DNA of 64,000 bases from positions 152,501-216,500 of the forward strand of contig CAUJNA010003496.1 in NCBI GenBank assembly GCA_963377175.1, given 5' to 3'. How positions within the stretch are numbered: position 1 is the first letter of the stretch; the number at the start of each line of letters is the position of its first letter. Shown here piece by piece: positions 13,558-26,327 of this stretch. This DNA is from Effrenium voratum (taxonomy: Eukaryota; Sar; Dinophyceae; Suessiales; Symbiodiniaceae). The position numbers and the translations under genes are program-made. The notes under the pieces were generated by a model. It saw nothing but the letters and a program-made list of their open reading frames with translations, was not told the DNA's origin and made no database searches.

Positions 13558-14600
13558 GAGGTTGGGAATTCTTCTTTAAAGGAACATGGAAGACGTTCTC
13601 AGCTCAGTAAGCAGCAGCCGGTGTTCCTTGCAATACCTCTTTGGGAACTATGTATATTTATATATATATATATGTATATTTGGCAGAGCTTTCGGAACGC
13701 AATGGTTTTTGTGGTGCATTATCAAGGCTTAAGGCTTGAAAAAACGCCACGAGTTGCAAGAAGCGACCTTGGCAAATTGCGCCGGGGTGAAAAGCCGGGG
13801 GTAGGTAAAGATGGTCATGAGCCTAGCCGATTCGTCGAATCTTGCCACTTTGTCATATGATATGATTTTACAACTCTTTCTCAGCCTTTGAAGGAGCTGC
13901 CGCAGGAAAGGTCAGCGAAGCCGGGTGGGGTGGGGTGTGACAAGGAGACAGTAAATAGAAATGGTAGAGCTCTTGGCATACATGGAGCTGTCAGGGCCAC
14001 TCTAGAAGATGCAGCATCAAATTAAATATACCCTGAAAACCAATACGGAGCCTTGATAAGCCTCCCGTTCCATGCCATGATATTCCATGTGTGCTCCGTC
14101 GCTAAACAGAGGCAGAACACCTCTTGCAAAAGTCACAGAGTCATAGAGCAAAATGTGCGACGGGGCCATTTGTTTTGCATGCCCTGGCGCTTGACATGCG
14201 GCCGGCCTGAAAACCGACCTCTGGGGCTGGGGGTTGCTACGGATGCGGAGCCAGTGCTAGGCCTCGAGCCTTGTCGCGCGCAAGACGTCAAGGTTCTGAA
14301 TCGCGGCCTCGGGTGGTTTGCCACCAATTTTGCGTTCGACTTCAGGTTGGCAAATTACTAATTACCAAGTCCCGAAATTGGTTGACAGCGACCAACAAGC
14401 TAGAAGGTGTCACCCGCAAGGTTTCACTGTGGCCGTCGGAGCTGCCTGGAAGTGACGAAAAGGGCCGCGCCTGAGCTCGGGAGGTTGGGAATTCTGAGCC
14501 ACAAGGGACAGGTCTCAGCTCTCTGTACGCATCAGCCGGTCTTTCCTTGCTACCTCTTTGGGGGCAGAGCTTTCCGAACGCCACGGCTCATGCTGTGCCA
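13558..14600. repeat. Diverged direct duplication
   Basis: GAGGTTGGGAATTCT at 13559 recurs at 14483. In both places it is followed by a CTCAGCTC segment, an AGCAGCCGGT or ATCAGCCGGT block, ACCTCTTTGGG and GGCAGAGCTTTC-GAACGC. The left copy has an extra TATATA array (13647-13681) inside it. Unit length is about 110-150 bases. Confidence 0.65.
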
Positions 14601-15620
14601 TGCTCACCGCTCGGTATCTGTGGCTTGCTTCGGGAAGCTGAAATTACATGCGGGCATGACCGAATTGAGTTAATGCTCTCAAACTTGTCAGAGAAGCATT
14701 GAGGAAATGGGCCCCCCATTTTGTCTCGACTCGAGTGGGAATCAACCGAAGCCCCTGGGCCTCCTTCAAGTCACTGCATCTTTCAGGATGGCGACCGGCT
14801 TTTTTTTGGATGTGCTTTTGGAGGTTCCTGTCGATTCATAGTTTAATGACTCCGTACAGGGAATGCACTTCAGGATATGGTTGGGCTTTTAATGGAGAAC
14901 GTCCTCAAAACTGGTGTGTCGCAGACATCCCCTTGCAGAAAATGCCCACCAAGCGTCCTAAATTGACATTCATCCCCAAATCACTTGATGGCTGACTGAC
15001 CCTGCAATTCCATGTGAACGTCAACTTCTATTTCCCTTTGTTCAGAAAATTAGCATGGAATGGGGGACCGTCGGGGGACCCTCCACCTCCGCTGAAGGCT
15101 AGGGCATGTTGCTATCAAAGAATTTGTGGCGACCGGACTCCAAACAACAGTTAGCCCACCATTTTGGAGATATCTTTCTGAGAACGCCTTAGTGATTTGC
15201 TTTTGGTTGCTGTTCTCCAAGGGTTTCCCGCTCTCTTCAGACATATCCGACATATCCTGTTTTGGGCCGTCTCCTGGAGAAGGATCCAATGCAAGAGGTT
15301 CCACCAAGGACCCAGACGTCCCTCGGTCGGGTGCGCCAGGCAATCCCACGAGGAGCAGGCCCGCACCAAGTCTGCTCTTACGAGTGGGTTTTTCATTGAA
15401 GTGCGCGAAGACAAAGCTTGAGGCAACAGAACCGGCCGCAAAAGGTTCGAAGCATGGCCATACAGACACTTGGGCAAGGCGAGTAGGAGGCACACTCACT
15501 CAAATGCTTGTTTTCGTAACAATCTAGGAACTGACAGGTTCCATGTTCTACTTTGGCGTACATGTTGGTGGTTTTCCAGATTGTGGACTCCGTTGCAGCG
15601 CATTACAGTTCTTGTGCGAG

Positions 15621-18600
15621 GTCACTCGGAAAGATGCGGACATTTCCGAGCGTGACAAGAACCTCCTGTGGCGGGCTGAGTCGGCTGGCTGGACCATTCT
15701 CAAAGGGTCAACGGACGAGGAATTACGATCCAACACCAGCTTCATACATTCAGAGGAACAAGCGGTGCCGCGAAAGGCTTCAGTAGTTTAGAGACCCCTT
15801 TCTTTTTTAAGTAGCGGAGCATCATGAGTTCCACGGAATATTTCAAGAACATCAACTCTTCCTTCTTCAGCAAAGGAAACTGCGTGCTGCTTACAACGAG
15901 AGACGGGAGATAGTTAGTTAGCAAACTCCATTGACCAGTCTTCGGACGGGGGCGGGACGGTGCCACTTGTAGTGCATTGTGGTCGGCAGCTGGGTGGAAG
16001 GATGTGAGGAACAGATGTAGCGGTTTGGGTGCTGCCCAAAGTGGAGCCTCTTTCGAATGGTTTTTCACATGTGACCATGATCCATGCTTGTCCCCTTGTG
16101 CCACTTGACCCAAGTTGAGCTGTTGCTACCTCAGGGGGAAACCGGTGGTAACCGCCAATTCTCTTGGCGCATTTCTTGGCAACACCGGCCAAGCGGGCAA
16201 CCAGTCAACCCGAGGCACTTGCAGGCGAAGGTGGAATGCTTGGAGAACGAGTCCGCGATGAAGGACAGAGGTCCCTGCACCTTGAGACCTTCCCGAGCCA
16301 CAGAGGGGACCACTTGGTCAGTCACAATGGCCCTGGGATGGCACTCGCTTGCCCAATTTTCCCGTATTGAAGAGGCTGGAATCTTGTTTGCTCATGTATT
16401 TTGGGGGTGCAGGACTTGCTTGAACCGTTGTTATTGACCGTCGGCGGTCAGCCAAGATAAGGGAGATTCGCTACACTCAGAGAGCAAGCAACGGCTCCGC
16501 CCTGCCCACAACAATGCTGACTGCTCTTCGCTATGGATGGAGAATTCTAGCGCGGAGACCTGACCTTCTGACCCTTTAGAGATGGGGAAGCGCCAAAACT
16601 GGGGCCCTGTGGAGACGTCGGGGAATGGATTGGAGTGCCGGATTTGCTGCCAGGATGACTGGGCCAGGAAGCGAGACGAGGCTTCTGGTAGGGATTGGCG
16701 ACGGAGTTTCCCTTTCCCGGTTCGGGAATGAGCAAGCAGAGGGCAACGTCGGTGCTGGTTCTGGAGTGGGGGGGTTGGGCCGCGCGAGCCCGAAAGGCTG
16801 CTCGGAAGCTGGAGGGCACCCTGCGAACCACCACCAGCAACTTCGAGGCGGAAGTCGGGCAGGAAGCATTTCCGGGCTCAACCGACGGAGCGTACTGTGG
16901 CGCCCCTTCACGTTGCATTTTGAGGGCTCCTCAACATGACTTTTGGGTCCCGGTGGTTTCCCTTTTGACCATGCGGGTCATTTTCAGGATGTCACTGTGA
17001 GGGGAAGGGCTGAAAAGCTGCCATTGGCGGTGGCTTGTGGATGGGCCCAGTGTGAGCTGGGTTTCGACTCACCTGACGCATCGCCCGTGAGTCGTTCCAT
17101 TTGACTGCTCTCTAGGCGCAGCTGTCGAAGAAGGACCAGGAGCCGGGGCGAGGTGGCAGAGACTCTGAGGGTTGGGCAGGTTTAGTGTCCAGGGAACCTA
17201 AAACCCAAAGCGACCTCGCTTGAGTTCGATTGAACAAATAGACGGATGGCAACTGGTTTCATTTTGGTTCCAATCATTTACCAGCATCATCGATTGTTCC
17301 AAAGAGAGGCTTTGGGAGATGTTGGGAGTGGATGAAAAATTGAAAGGGGAGGGTGTCCCGTTTCTTTCCGGGCAGGCCATGGTTTGCGGGAGCTTCAACA
17401 TTCCAGTACACTGGGTGGATTGTCAAGTTCAGATTAATTCGGAGGACTGTACTAATTAGAGAACCCCCCTGGTGTCAAATGCATCAACATTCCGATGAGT
17501 ACCATGCTAGGATACGTGCAATGTTTCCTCCATCGGCACCCGGCGCAGGAGATCGAGCGGTTGAACCAGGAGGTGCGGGCAAGGGATCATGAGATCCGGA
17601 AGAAGGATGGGGAGATCGAGGCGGCCAAGACAAAGGCCATGGGGTTGGTCTGGGAAGGACGCCACAGACAGAGGAGGGAGGCTTGAGGAACAAGTTGGGG
17701 TTGGAGCATTTGCACCTGACACATCCCCCTATGCGCTTGCTTGTGGGGAAGGCTGCTTGGATTTCGGTCGGTTTGAGCCCTGCACAAAAAGGCGTTGAAT
17801 GCAGAAAGTGCAGAACCATTTGTGCCATCAAGCACAAAAAAAAATGAAACCCAGAACCATAGCCGAGACCCACAGATTCGGAGTTTTGACTATGGCCTGT
17901 GTGTTGCGACCGGCTGCGCCGCTGTTCCTGGTATTTCTGGAATTCCTTTTCGACTTCCGCATTCAAATTTGACAGGTTCGGCACCTCGAGGACCAGGCGC
18001 GGTTCGAGATTTGGCATTTGGGAGGGCGAGTATGGTGGATACTAGTTTTGCCTTCTGTAGGCAGTAGGGTCATGTTTTTTTAGGGGTCTTGGCTGCAAAA
18101 TGGAAGTGTGGCCATAAAATGACCAGCGTAAATGCGGAATCACCAGATAGGACATGGAATTGAAGGGAGTTGAACAGAGTCTCCAATTTCAGTGTAGCCG
18201 TCCAAGATGTCCACAAGGCAAGGATGCCGCCTTTTTTCTATGGCTCGCAGGGTAAGTAAGTTTGTGGATGCAGCATCCATGGAACGAGACAAGGCCGTGC
18301 AGCCAAGACGTGCCGAGCCAAAATCACAACCTGGGTAAACGAAGCTCAATCACAACCTAGATGCAGATACCTGTGATTTTGGCTAGACCCTTGCTATTTC
18401 AGGTGTTGCTTCAGGCTCTGCTCAGCTCGCCTGGGCTATCTCGGGAATTTGTGTTGTGGCTTGTTTAGTCGTTATGATTGGCGCTTGACAGGGCACCCTT
18501 TGGAAGTGTTCTTCATGAGAAGAGTTTCTTCTTGAATGCTTGGAACTTCCTCCAGCGCAAGCACATTGTTATGTCAATGTGGCATCTGCTTGACATGGAG

Positions 18601-18712
18601 TCAAGGGCCCTTCGGAGCAGTAAACATGTTTTCTCTTGGCAGCAAGCAGACACAGGCACAGGCACGGGCACGGGCACAAGCACAAGCACAAGCACAGGCA
18701 AAGACAGGCAGG

Positions 18713-18798
<86 letters not shown>

Positions 18799-21700
18799 CA
18801 CACGCACGCATTAGTGCGAACAACAGCCAACGTATTTCGGGTGGGTGTTGTTGCGGCGTGTGTCTTTGTGTCAAATGGGAACCCCCCCAAAAAAAGACAA
18901 TCAAACAAGAAAATACGCCAGCATAGACCCCACATAGAAATTTCCCAGCACCCGAAAACAGCACCTGCACCAACACCCCAACCTGCATGCTCCCTAGCAC
19001 CCTGCCGCACCCTGCTGTCAATCCGGCAAAATGCCTGCGCCGTCGCCCCGAACAGCACTGCCACTAATCTCATAAAAATGCGCATGCACGCGGGCGGGAG
19101 AACCTTAAACAGCCCCAAACAGAATCCCAAAACAGCACTTGCAACAGCACCCCAAACTGCACGCCATACCACCCTACGGTCAATCTTGCACAACTGCGCC
19201 CGCACCGTCACCTGCATGCATGCCCCCTAGCACCCGGCCATCTATAATGCGCCCGCACCGTCACCAGCACCTCAAACAACACCCCAAACAAACATCACAC
19301 CAAAACTGCACGCGCTCACCCTGCCATCAACTTTGTAGAAATGCGGCCGCACCAGCTCCCCAAACAGCACACCCCAACAGTATCTGCGGCACCCCAACTG
19401 CACGCCCTCTAGCACCCGGCCGTCAATCTCTCAAATTACTTTCCCCTGCTTTATTAGAAGTTAGAACCCCTATAGCTTTCAGCTATCTGGGGAATGAAAC
19501 ATGACGAAATTACAGTATAATGTAGAAATAAAATAATAGAACGAGAAACGTGTCCGCACAAAAAGAGACACACACACACACAACACACATCTGCTCTGCG
19601 AGCGACTGAGATTGGGCCTCAAGTCCTCAGCCGCAGGTCCTGTTCGATCGGAGGCGGTTGGAGGAGTCAGTTGCGGCTGTTTGCTTCGAGATCTCAAGCG
19701 TGATGAAGGTCACTTAGTTGGAGATCCCCGATTTTGGGTGAATAAAGTATGATAGGAAGTTGGCTTAGCGGGCTTAGATCGCTCTGAGCTTTCTGGACCA
19801 AGAATCCAGGGGTTAGCTTTATTTGTCCACCAACGGAGAGCAACATGAGGCCAACCGAGCGGAGATTCCACACGAATTGTAGCAAGCTCCACCTAGGGGA
19901 CCTCAAAGCCTATTTGACCCAGGGATTCCTTTCAGGTTGGAACATGTTGGAACACAGCAGTTCGTGCAGAACTTGTTTTGATCGCCATGCGTCGCTCCAG
20001 GAGATCCAGGCAGAAAACCGGTCGCTGGAGCAGGACCGAGGGCATACGGCCATATAACATGGGCCATCTAGGTCAAGCGACTGCCACAAATGGTGCGTTT
20101 TTTTGAGGGTACCCGTTTTGGGGTGGTGTAAATGGGGAATCAAAAGCAGGACCACTACTCTGGCGGCCCCCCCTTCTTGACAGAGTCGTTGTTCTGGCTT
20201 GGAAGATGGGAATCAACTGGATTCGCAATCCGCCCGGGAGCCCGAAGGCACCTGCATTGAGCTGCCCATAGCAAAGCCGGAGCTCGCTACATAATCTGGG
20301 GGAGGCAAAAGCTGCGCCTCAGAAGCCCGGTCTTGGCAGGAAAAGCATCTGCGAGAACGAGAGCTTCAGGCAGCGGGGGGAAGGGGATATTGGAGCGGAG
20401 CCACGTAGCAATGCCAATGAGTATATAATGTATAGCCGTGCTTCCCTGAAAGTGGAGATCTGCAAATGCTTTGTTTGACTTTGATTTCCAATAGCCAGCA
20501 GCCAGTTTGTGGCTGTAGCGGTTCGCCCAGCGCCCGTGGTTTGACGTATGTTTGGCGGATCAATAGGGGACTGTCTCCTTCCAAAGTCGCGGATCCCTTT
20601 TTATTCTGGGTTTCCAGCAGGCTTTGGTATTGGGTAGGCTTCCTCTCCTCAGTCACGGCCAGGGTTTTGGGCATTCGCAGTCGCAGGAGCAGTCGGAGGA
20701 GCTCGCCAAGTTTATTCAGGAGCTTGATGTCCGGAGCCCCGTGCCCTTTTCATGTTCAGTTTCCTTTACCCCAGCAGGCTGCTGGTACCTGAATGTCAAG
20801 TGCTTGCCCTCGCCGCGCTTCAACCATGATTGCCCGAAGACAAACAAAACAAGCTAGATTCTTGGATCACACAAAGTGCGATCACGTTGATTTGGGCATC
20901 GAATGCTTGGGCGGGTTATCTTCCCGTTGCACATGCGTCGGCGAAACTCAACATCGGTCTGAGTTGCAATTGGGGGCCCTGTGTTGGAAATTTGATGAGG
21001 CTTTTGATCGCATTCCCCATTGAGATTTGTTGCCACATACTGTCATGCACCAGGGTTTGCCCTCCCAATTAGAGACAAAATAAAGAGAGTCTGCTAAAGC
21101 AACGGTGGTTTGACCATGTTTGATCAAGGGGTTGAATTGCCCTACCCCCGAGCTGGTCGACCAAAAGCTTAGGCGCAGCAGCAGGGAGACATCCCCAGTG
21201 TCATCAAGGAGTCCAGACAGGCGAGTTGAAGCAATACTGTGGATGGACGAAATCCGCACCACGCACCAGTTTCGGCAGAATGAACATATAATCCATCCCA
21301 ACTGGTGCGAAGTAGATCTTGTCCATCCTCAGCTGTGGGGGGTTGTGCCCAACAGACTACATAGAAATGCTCTAGTGCAGGTGTATTGGGGCCCAGGTCC
21401 CAAACCAAACCTGTGCGGGGACCCCGGCAGCTACCATGCTTTTGTTGTTTGTTGTGTGGCCAAGAAGATTCCGGATGCCTGGCTGGCCTGTCCTGTTTCC
21501 AGGAACAGATGGAGGTTTCTCAAAATAGGGATCCCCTAAATGGTTGGTTTCCTTTTGGTTTTCCGGGAAGTACCAACAACAGGGTGGTCCAGCGTTTTGA
21601 GAAGCTCGCAGATTAACTTCATCAGGTGGTTGCCCAAAACTGGAGGCCCTCGCATAAGCTATCAGCAAGAGAAGACCTCCCTCACTGTAATGAACACGAC

Positions 21701-24563
21701 ACTCGTTGACACGGCTTGCGGTGGAGTCGCGAACAGCCTGACATATTCACAATCGCTCAATGATAATTAAGAAGGACGCGTGAAGGGCGAAGCCCGACTC
21801 ACCTCTGACGTGCATTGGTGTCACATTCAGGCGAGAGAGGATCCCGAGAACGTGCGCCTGAAGGCGCGGGAGAGCTGGGCAGTCTGGTGGCAGAAGCGGC
21901 GGTTGCTTTCACCTCCGGACACTCGAAGTCCATTTTGCCACCCTCCTTGGGGTATCGGGGTTTGAGGTGTTGGGCCTGCAACATACTCTAAGTGTCCATA
22001 AGTCTCCATTAACACCCATCCATCCTTGCCCGCGTGTCCTACCCGAGAGGCACAATAGTGATTTCCCCGGTGATTTGTAGTTGAACCCCAACTTCCTTGA
22101 ACTACTAATTGCTTCAAGTGGAGAGCAATTGTTTTGTTTTTTTTTCCCCCGGTAAGTTCAACAACGTGTGGCTGAGTTACAGTGACAGGCCCTGTCCGTG
22201 AACAGGCATAAAGTTTGACGGCTGCAATAATGAGTAGTTCTATTGAGAATGCAGCACAATGATACTCACACAGAAAGCCAACCCACGCACATTTACACAG
22301 TTCTTTCCCAAATAGTGTGTACACCAGGGGTTCTTACGGTGAGAGTTAAGGCTGGGTAAGATCGAGGGTTCGCGCTCAAAGTGTTGGCCCAGTGCGTAAA
22401 AAGTTGTCTTCGATGCGACAGACTTGCGCGAAACGTGGGGGCGCGCGGGCGCGCTCTCGCTGTGGCGCCCTGCTCATTTTTCGGCTTTTGCTGGCAGGGG
22501 CAATGCAGTAAAGGAGCCCCGATGTTTTTTCAGGAAGCCTCGCGCGAAACGCTCCTTTTTTTTTTGCAATTTTTAAGGAAGCCTCAAGCGCGCGGAGGTT
22601 TTCGCGACGACGCGAGGTGTTTTTTTTGAGGAAGCCTCGCGCCAAACGCGGTTTTTAGATCAAAGTGCGTTTTTACGGCGGCGCCGCTACGCTGTGGGAG
22701 TCTTTCATCGGTCAGGCTATGACGCTTGGACAATCGGACCTCTAAGGCCGTGGCAGTTATCGCAAAAAGCCGTCTTGCGTGCGACAGCTTCGCATGAAAC
22801 GGACCTTTCTTCAAAACTGCGCTCTCGCTGCCGCGCCGCGCCGATCTTCGATTTGCGTGTTGACGGATGGATTCCATGGCCAGCGCAGCATTCTGTGACA
22901 CTGGCGTGCGTTTTTTGTGGCGCATGCGGTGTGTTTTCCGCTCATGCTAAGGGTTATGTGGCAAGCGCAGCATGTTCAGAAACAGGGTCTCTGACTTTCG
23001 TGGCAGGCGCAGCGTTTCGGTCATTTGCAGGCGTTGCAAGACGGAAGTGAACCCTCTGCGGGGATCGTGCGTGTCCAAGCGCTATCGCTGTGGCGCTGTG
23101 CGAATGTGTCCTGAGCTTGGCGAACCCTCTGCGGAGTTGGGCATGTCGAAAAGCTATCGCTGTGGCGCCGCGCGGATGTATCTTGAGCGTGTCGAAGCGC
23201 TCTCGCTGTGGCGCCCTGCGAATGTATCTTGAGCTCGGGCGAACCCTTTGCGGAGATCGCGCGTGTCGAACCGCTCTCGCCGTGGTGCCGTGCGAAACCT
23301 TCTCGGGCTGGGTGCTGACTCTCGCTGTGGCGTCGCGCGAATGTGTCTTGAGCGCGGTGAACGCTCTGCGGAGATCGTGCTCGTCGAAGCCTTCTCGCCG
23401 CGACGCCGCGCGAAGTGCGACGCGCGCTCACGCAGGTTCGGCTGCGCAATCGCAACGTTTACGTACAAAGCTAGTGTGCGCAGCGCGCTCTCACCTCCGG
23501 CTCGAAATTTGCAACTTCTAGGAATTAAAGTAGTACGCGAAGAGCATTCCCGGAGCTCAGGCAACGTCGTGCGACATCATGCGCAACATCATGCGCAACA
23601 TCATGTGCGAAATCACGCACAGCTTCGCGCGCAGCATCAAGCCACAGCATCGGCGCACGAGAAGTTGACAGGAGAGATCGTGAAGCATGATGCTTAGCTG
23701 CTAAGCTTGCTTATCAGAACTCGGAGAAGCTACGCTTAAGCAAAGACATTGACGTGTTTACGACTCGTTTCTCATCAGGTGGGAGAGGTTTCTTTGCTTC
23801 CAGGCCACTTGTCGTCATGTGAAGAAAGCAATACTGCTAATACTGCTTGGGGTCTCTTGCCGGGAGAACTAATAGCATCGCGCGCCAAAGGTGCATGCGC
23901 AAAGGTGTCCATTTTGGGTCTGTCTGGCTGAATGTGTATACATAGAACATTGGTGGAGCTGGCTTCAGTCAGTTTGGTTCCAGCCATTTGCCGGTGACAT
24001 CTACTTTTCCAAATGTGACTCAGGATTCTGGACTGATGTCCTTCATATACAACAACGATATTGATGTTTGAAGGGGCAGGTTTTAATTTGATCCTGTTCC
24101 AGAGTTTCCTTTGTGTGTTGCAATAATCCAGTGCTCCAGTGTTCCAGTGGTTTCAGTGTTCCATTCCAGTTCCAGTGTTTCAATGTTACAATGTTTCAGG
24201 AACTCGGACACAATCAAAACAATGGAACTGGAAAACTGGAACATTGAAACAAAAAAGGTAATTCAACAGCCTACCCCCTGCAAACTGGCTGACCTGCTTG
24301 CGGCGAAGACTGATGGCAGCAGCGTTTTCGCAAGCTGATGGCTAGTTTTTTGGAAGTTAAATTGTTCGATGTGTTTGCTTGGGTGACCCTAAATGACTTC
24401 CAACAAATGGGCTCGGATGCTTCACACACATATCATTGTCCTTTGGTGCACGCTGGACCCCGTTTATTGGAACCTGCTTAGGGTCCCTGAGCTGCGGGGC
24501 TGAACTTTGCTGTCTCCCCCCCCCTCCTCCCTCCTCCCTCGCAAGGAACAGCTGGCCAAGTCT
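15621..24563 (+). CDS. Multi-exon coiled-coil protein gene
   Basis: Inferred exons: 15621-15674 ([18 protein letters not shown]), 16225-16263 ([13 protein letters not shown]), 16797-16862 ([12 protein letters not shown]), 17116-17139 (AQLSKKDQ), 17549-17635 ([15 protein letters not shown]), 17976-18005 ([10 protein letters not shown]), 20001-20033 ([11 protein letters not shown]), 20687-20719 ([11 protein letters not shown]), 21831-21869 ([13 protein letters not shown]), 24546-24563 (EQLAKSE). Every junction is phase 0, every acceptor is AG, and every exon starts with G. Donors are GC (15675, 17636) or GA (the rest). The joined peptide is rich in Glu, Lys, Arg, Gln and Leu with heptad-like spacing, so a long coiled coil is the only functional inference; it could be cytoskeletal, centriolar or a tether. 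Neither end is defined. Membership of the last two exons is less sure, and there is room for missed exons between 18.0-20.0 and 21.9-24.5 kb. Confidence 0.55.
18653..18806. repeat. (CAGGCA)n hexanucleotide array
   Basis: About 25 CAGGCA/CGGGCA/CAAGCA units lie in the intron between the 17976 and 20001 coiled-coil exons. All frames are open, giving alternating Gly-Thr, Ala-Gln or Arg-His peptides. This is repeat translation. Confidence 0.95.
18940..19440. repeat. Degenerate CAGCACCCCAAA repeats
   Basis: Loose repetition of AGCACCCCAAACTGCACGC and CACCCTGCCGTCAATC units with 30-70 base spacing. C/A-rich, no coding signal. Confidence 0.5.
21513..21606. mobile_element. ~92-bp element with terminal inverted repeats (copy 1)
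   Basis: Left end GTTTCTCAAAATAGGGATCC, right end GCGTTTTGAGAAGC; the termini TTCTCAAAA/TTTTGAGAA are inverted. The interior carries GGTTGGTTTCCTTTTGG. It begins just after an AG and lies in a coiled-coil intron. The related copy at 32711 keeps the same plan, so this is a small non-coding dispersed element. Confidence 0.55.
22390..23440. repeat. GC-rich degenerate tandem repeat block
   Basis: Two repeat families lie side by side. At 22400-22930, GAAGCCTCGCGCGAAACG units are separated by T-runs. At 23040-23430, units of about 60-75 bases contain AACCCTCTGCGGAG, GCGTGTCGAA, CTCTCGCTGTGGCGC and GAATGTGTCTTGAGC. Many frames stay open on both strands with Arg/Ala/Ser-rich peptides, as expected from CpG-rich repeats. 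It lies inside the coiled-coil gene span if the 24546 exon belongs there. Confidence 0.8.
23566..23665. repeat. Short CATCATGCGCAA tandem repeat
   Basis: Three or more 12-base units (CATCATGCGCAA) with diverged copies on the right, directly after the GC-rich block. Confidence 0.7.
24128..24252. repeat. CCAGTGTT repeats forming an inverted repeat
   Basis: Direct CCAGTGTT/CAATGTT units (24128-24200) are followed by their complement (GGAACTGG, AACTGGAACATTGAAAC, 24224-24250). The two arms could fold into a hairpin of roughly 30 paired bases. Intronic or intergenic. Confidence 0.6.
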
Positions 24564-25417
24564 GAGCCGGCAGCCCAGCAAGTCTCGCAAACAGCCTCTG
24601 GCAGAGCTTTGCCAACTGTACGACTCAGAGAGAGTGCCGCACGCAGTGGCTTGCCCGCTTGCCAGGCAGGGGGGGTAGCTATCCACTTTCTCACTCTTCT
24701 GCTTGCGAAAGCAGGTGTTAAAAGCTAAGGAATTGGTGAAGACTGGGCCTCTGAGTTTATCTCGAAACCTCCCGAGGCTCTCCCAACTGCTATGTCTCTA
24801 AATCATGGTGGAGTTTCAAGTGGTGTGTTTTGGACAACTCCACCTGAAACAAAAACATGGACAGATCGGACTTGGGACCCTTCTCGGAACAGTTCGTTGG
24901 AAGGGAAAACCCCCATTCAAAACTGTCCGCTCTAAAGCAAACCTGGAGAGAGAACAGAAAGGCGTATATTGCCTGGTGCTCAATGAGTCAATGTGGAAAT
25001 GGGGTGGCTTGCTTGAGGTGTGCCTTGAAAGCCAACCAGAAAGGGGCTCCCCATTTTGAGACAGGCTCAACTTTCTTATTTTGTTTGTGTTCTTGTTTCT
25101 TGTTTTCTTTGCTTGCCAGTCTTTGCGAAGCAAGATTCTAAGATCCCGAGGGCTGATCTCCTCATGGTGCAGCAGTGGCAGCACCACGCCTCGGCCATGG
25201 CGTGAGGCGGGCTGGTTCTGGGCTCCTTTTTGGGTGGCTTTAAACCTCTCACATCTTGGAATCTTTTTGAGGAGAATCCTCTGGGCGGGGTGATGCTTAA
25301 CGGCACCTTGATACTGCTGCCCAGAAATTACGGGAAGGACCCCAAAGACAGACTGGTCTGCAGGGTTTCATTTTTGGACTCCCGCGCAAGTGTACCCGCG
25401 TAGCACTGCAGGTCTGC

Positions 25418-25580
25418 TTGCCAAATGTTCAGAACCTGTGCTCACGTGCACCCGCTCATGCGCTCCAAGTTCCTGAATCCAAGTTTCCGAATTCGCTAGT
25501 TTCTGAATCCAAGTTTTCGAATCACTGCTTCAAGTTTCCGAATCCGTGCCCCAAGTTTCCGAGTTTGGTTTTGAAGGTTC
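25418..25580. repeat. CAAGTTTCCGAATCC tandem repeat
   Basis: Five or six degenerate units of about 20 bases, such as CCAAGTTTCCGAATCCG. No gene is seen here. Confidence 0.65.
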
Positions 25581-26279
25581 GAATCATGGCATGGCCAATT
25601 CCGCGGGATGGCATCATGGTCGCGAAAAACCGGTTTTAGGCCCGCTTTCTGTGGCAATGACAGATGCTAAGTATGAAGTAGTCAGGGAATTTCAGTTTGG
25701 TATCACCAGAAGGCTGGAACATGCCACCCCCGTGGCTGCCTGCGACCCGCCTTGTTTTGTTCCTGATTGTTCCTTCGGGGGGCGAGCATGGCGCGCAACC
25801 TCCACTAGTGCGGCCTTCTATGTGTGACACTCAGCTTCAGGGTGAGTTGCAGTGACGTTTGCTTTTTCTAGAGTTAGCAGGAGGGATCGGATGGTGGGTT
25901 TCATGCATTCTACAGTTTCTATCAGGGGCTTGCATTCCGTACTCTTGGGCAAGTGGTAAATTGAGGTTGCAACTCTGCAAGGGATTCAGTATACATATTG
26001 CAAGTGAACCAACCGCATCCGACCAAAGAACCAGGGCAAACAGCGGTACACTTGAGTGGTTTGGTGCTGGCATCCACCGAAGCATTGCCATCTAGGAACC
26101 GTTGACCGTTTGAAGCTTCGTGCGAGGAGAGGTAGGGCCCGAGCCCATCGCCGAGCCAAAACCGCGAGTAGCTTCAGCTTGCCTCAAGGCAAGAACCTGG
26201 GAGACCCATGGGTTGACTTGGGCAAACAGTATGCCGTGCCTCAAACTACCCATTTGTTTTCTTTTTCTCTGCGGCCAAG

Positions 26280-26327
26280 GAAAGCCTTGCAACAGCCCGC
26301 GGCGCTGTGCTCGCCTCCAAAAAACGG
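26280..26327 (+). CDS. Candidate exon
   Basis: A strong pyrimidine tract and AG (26278-26279) precede a phase-0 stretch reading ESLATARGAVLASKKR, followed by a GAGACT donor. It has the same G-start, phase-0, GA-donor pattern as the coiled-coil gene and could be its continuation or belong to the next gene. Confidence 0.35.

Larger units (their letters stand above)
11786..15620. other. Spacer between membrane-protein and coiled-coil models
   Basis: Contains a copy of the intron-type GGCTTCC motif near 11840, a T-run at about 12125, a candidate exon at 12567, the diverged duplication at 13558/14481 and an AT array at 13647-13681. I find no other exon I can support. Whether a gene boundary falls here is unknown. 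Confidence 0.5.

Noticed and set aside
18478..19230. 250-codon frame over the hexanucleotide array
   Set aside because: Half of it is Gly-Thr from CAGGCA; the flanks show no domain and frame quality drops outside the array.
24805..25200. Overlapping frames of 80-120 codons on both strands
   Set aside because: Intron-type motif region with an inverted GTTTCAAGTGG/CCACCTGAAAC pair; no coding bias in any one frame.
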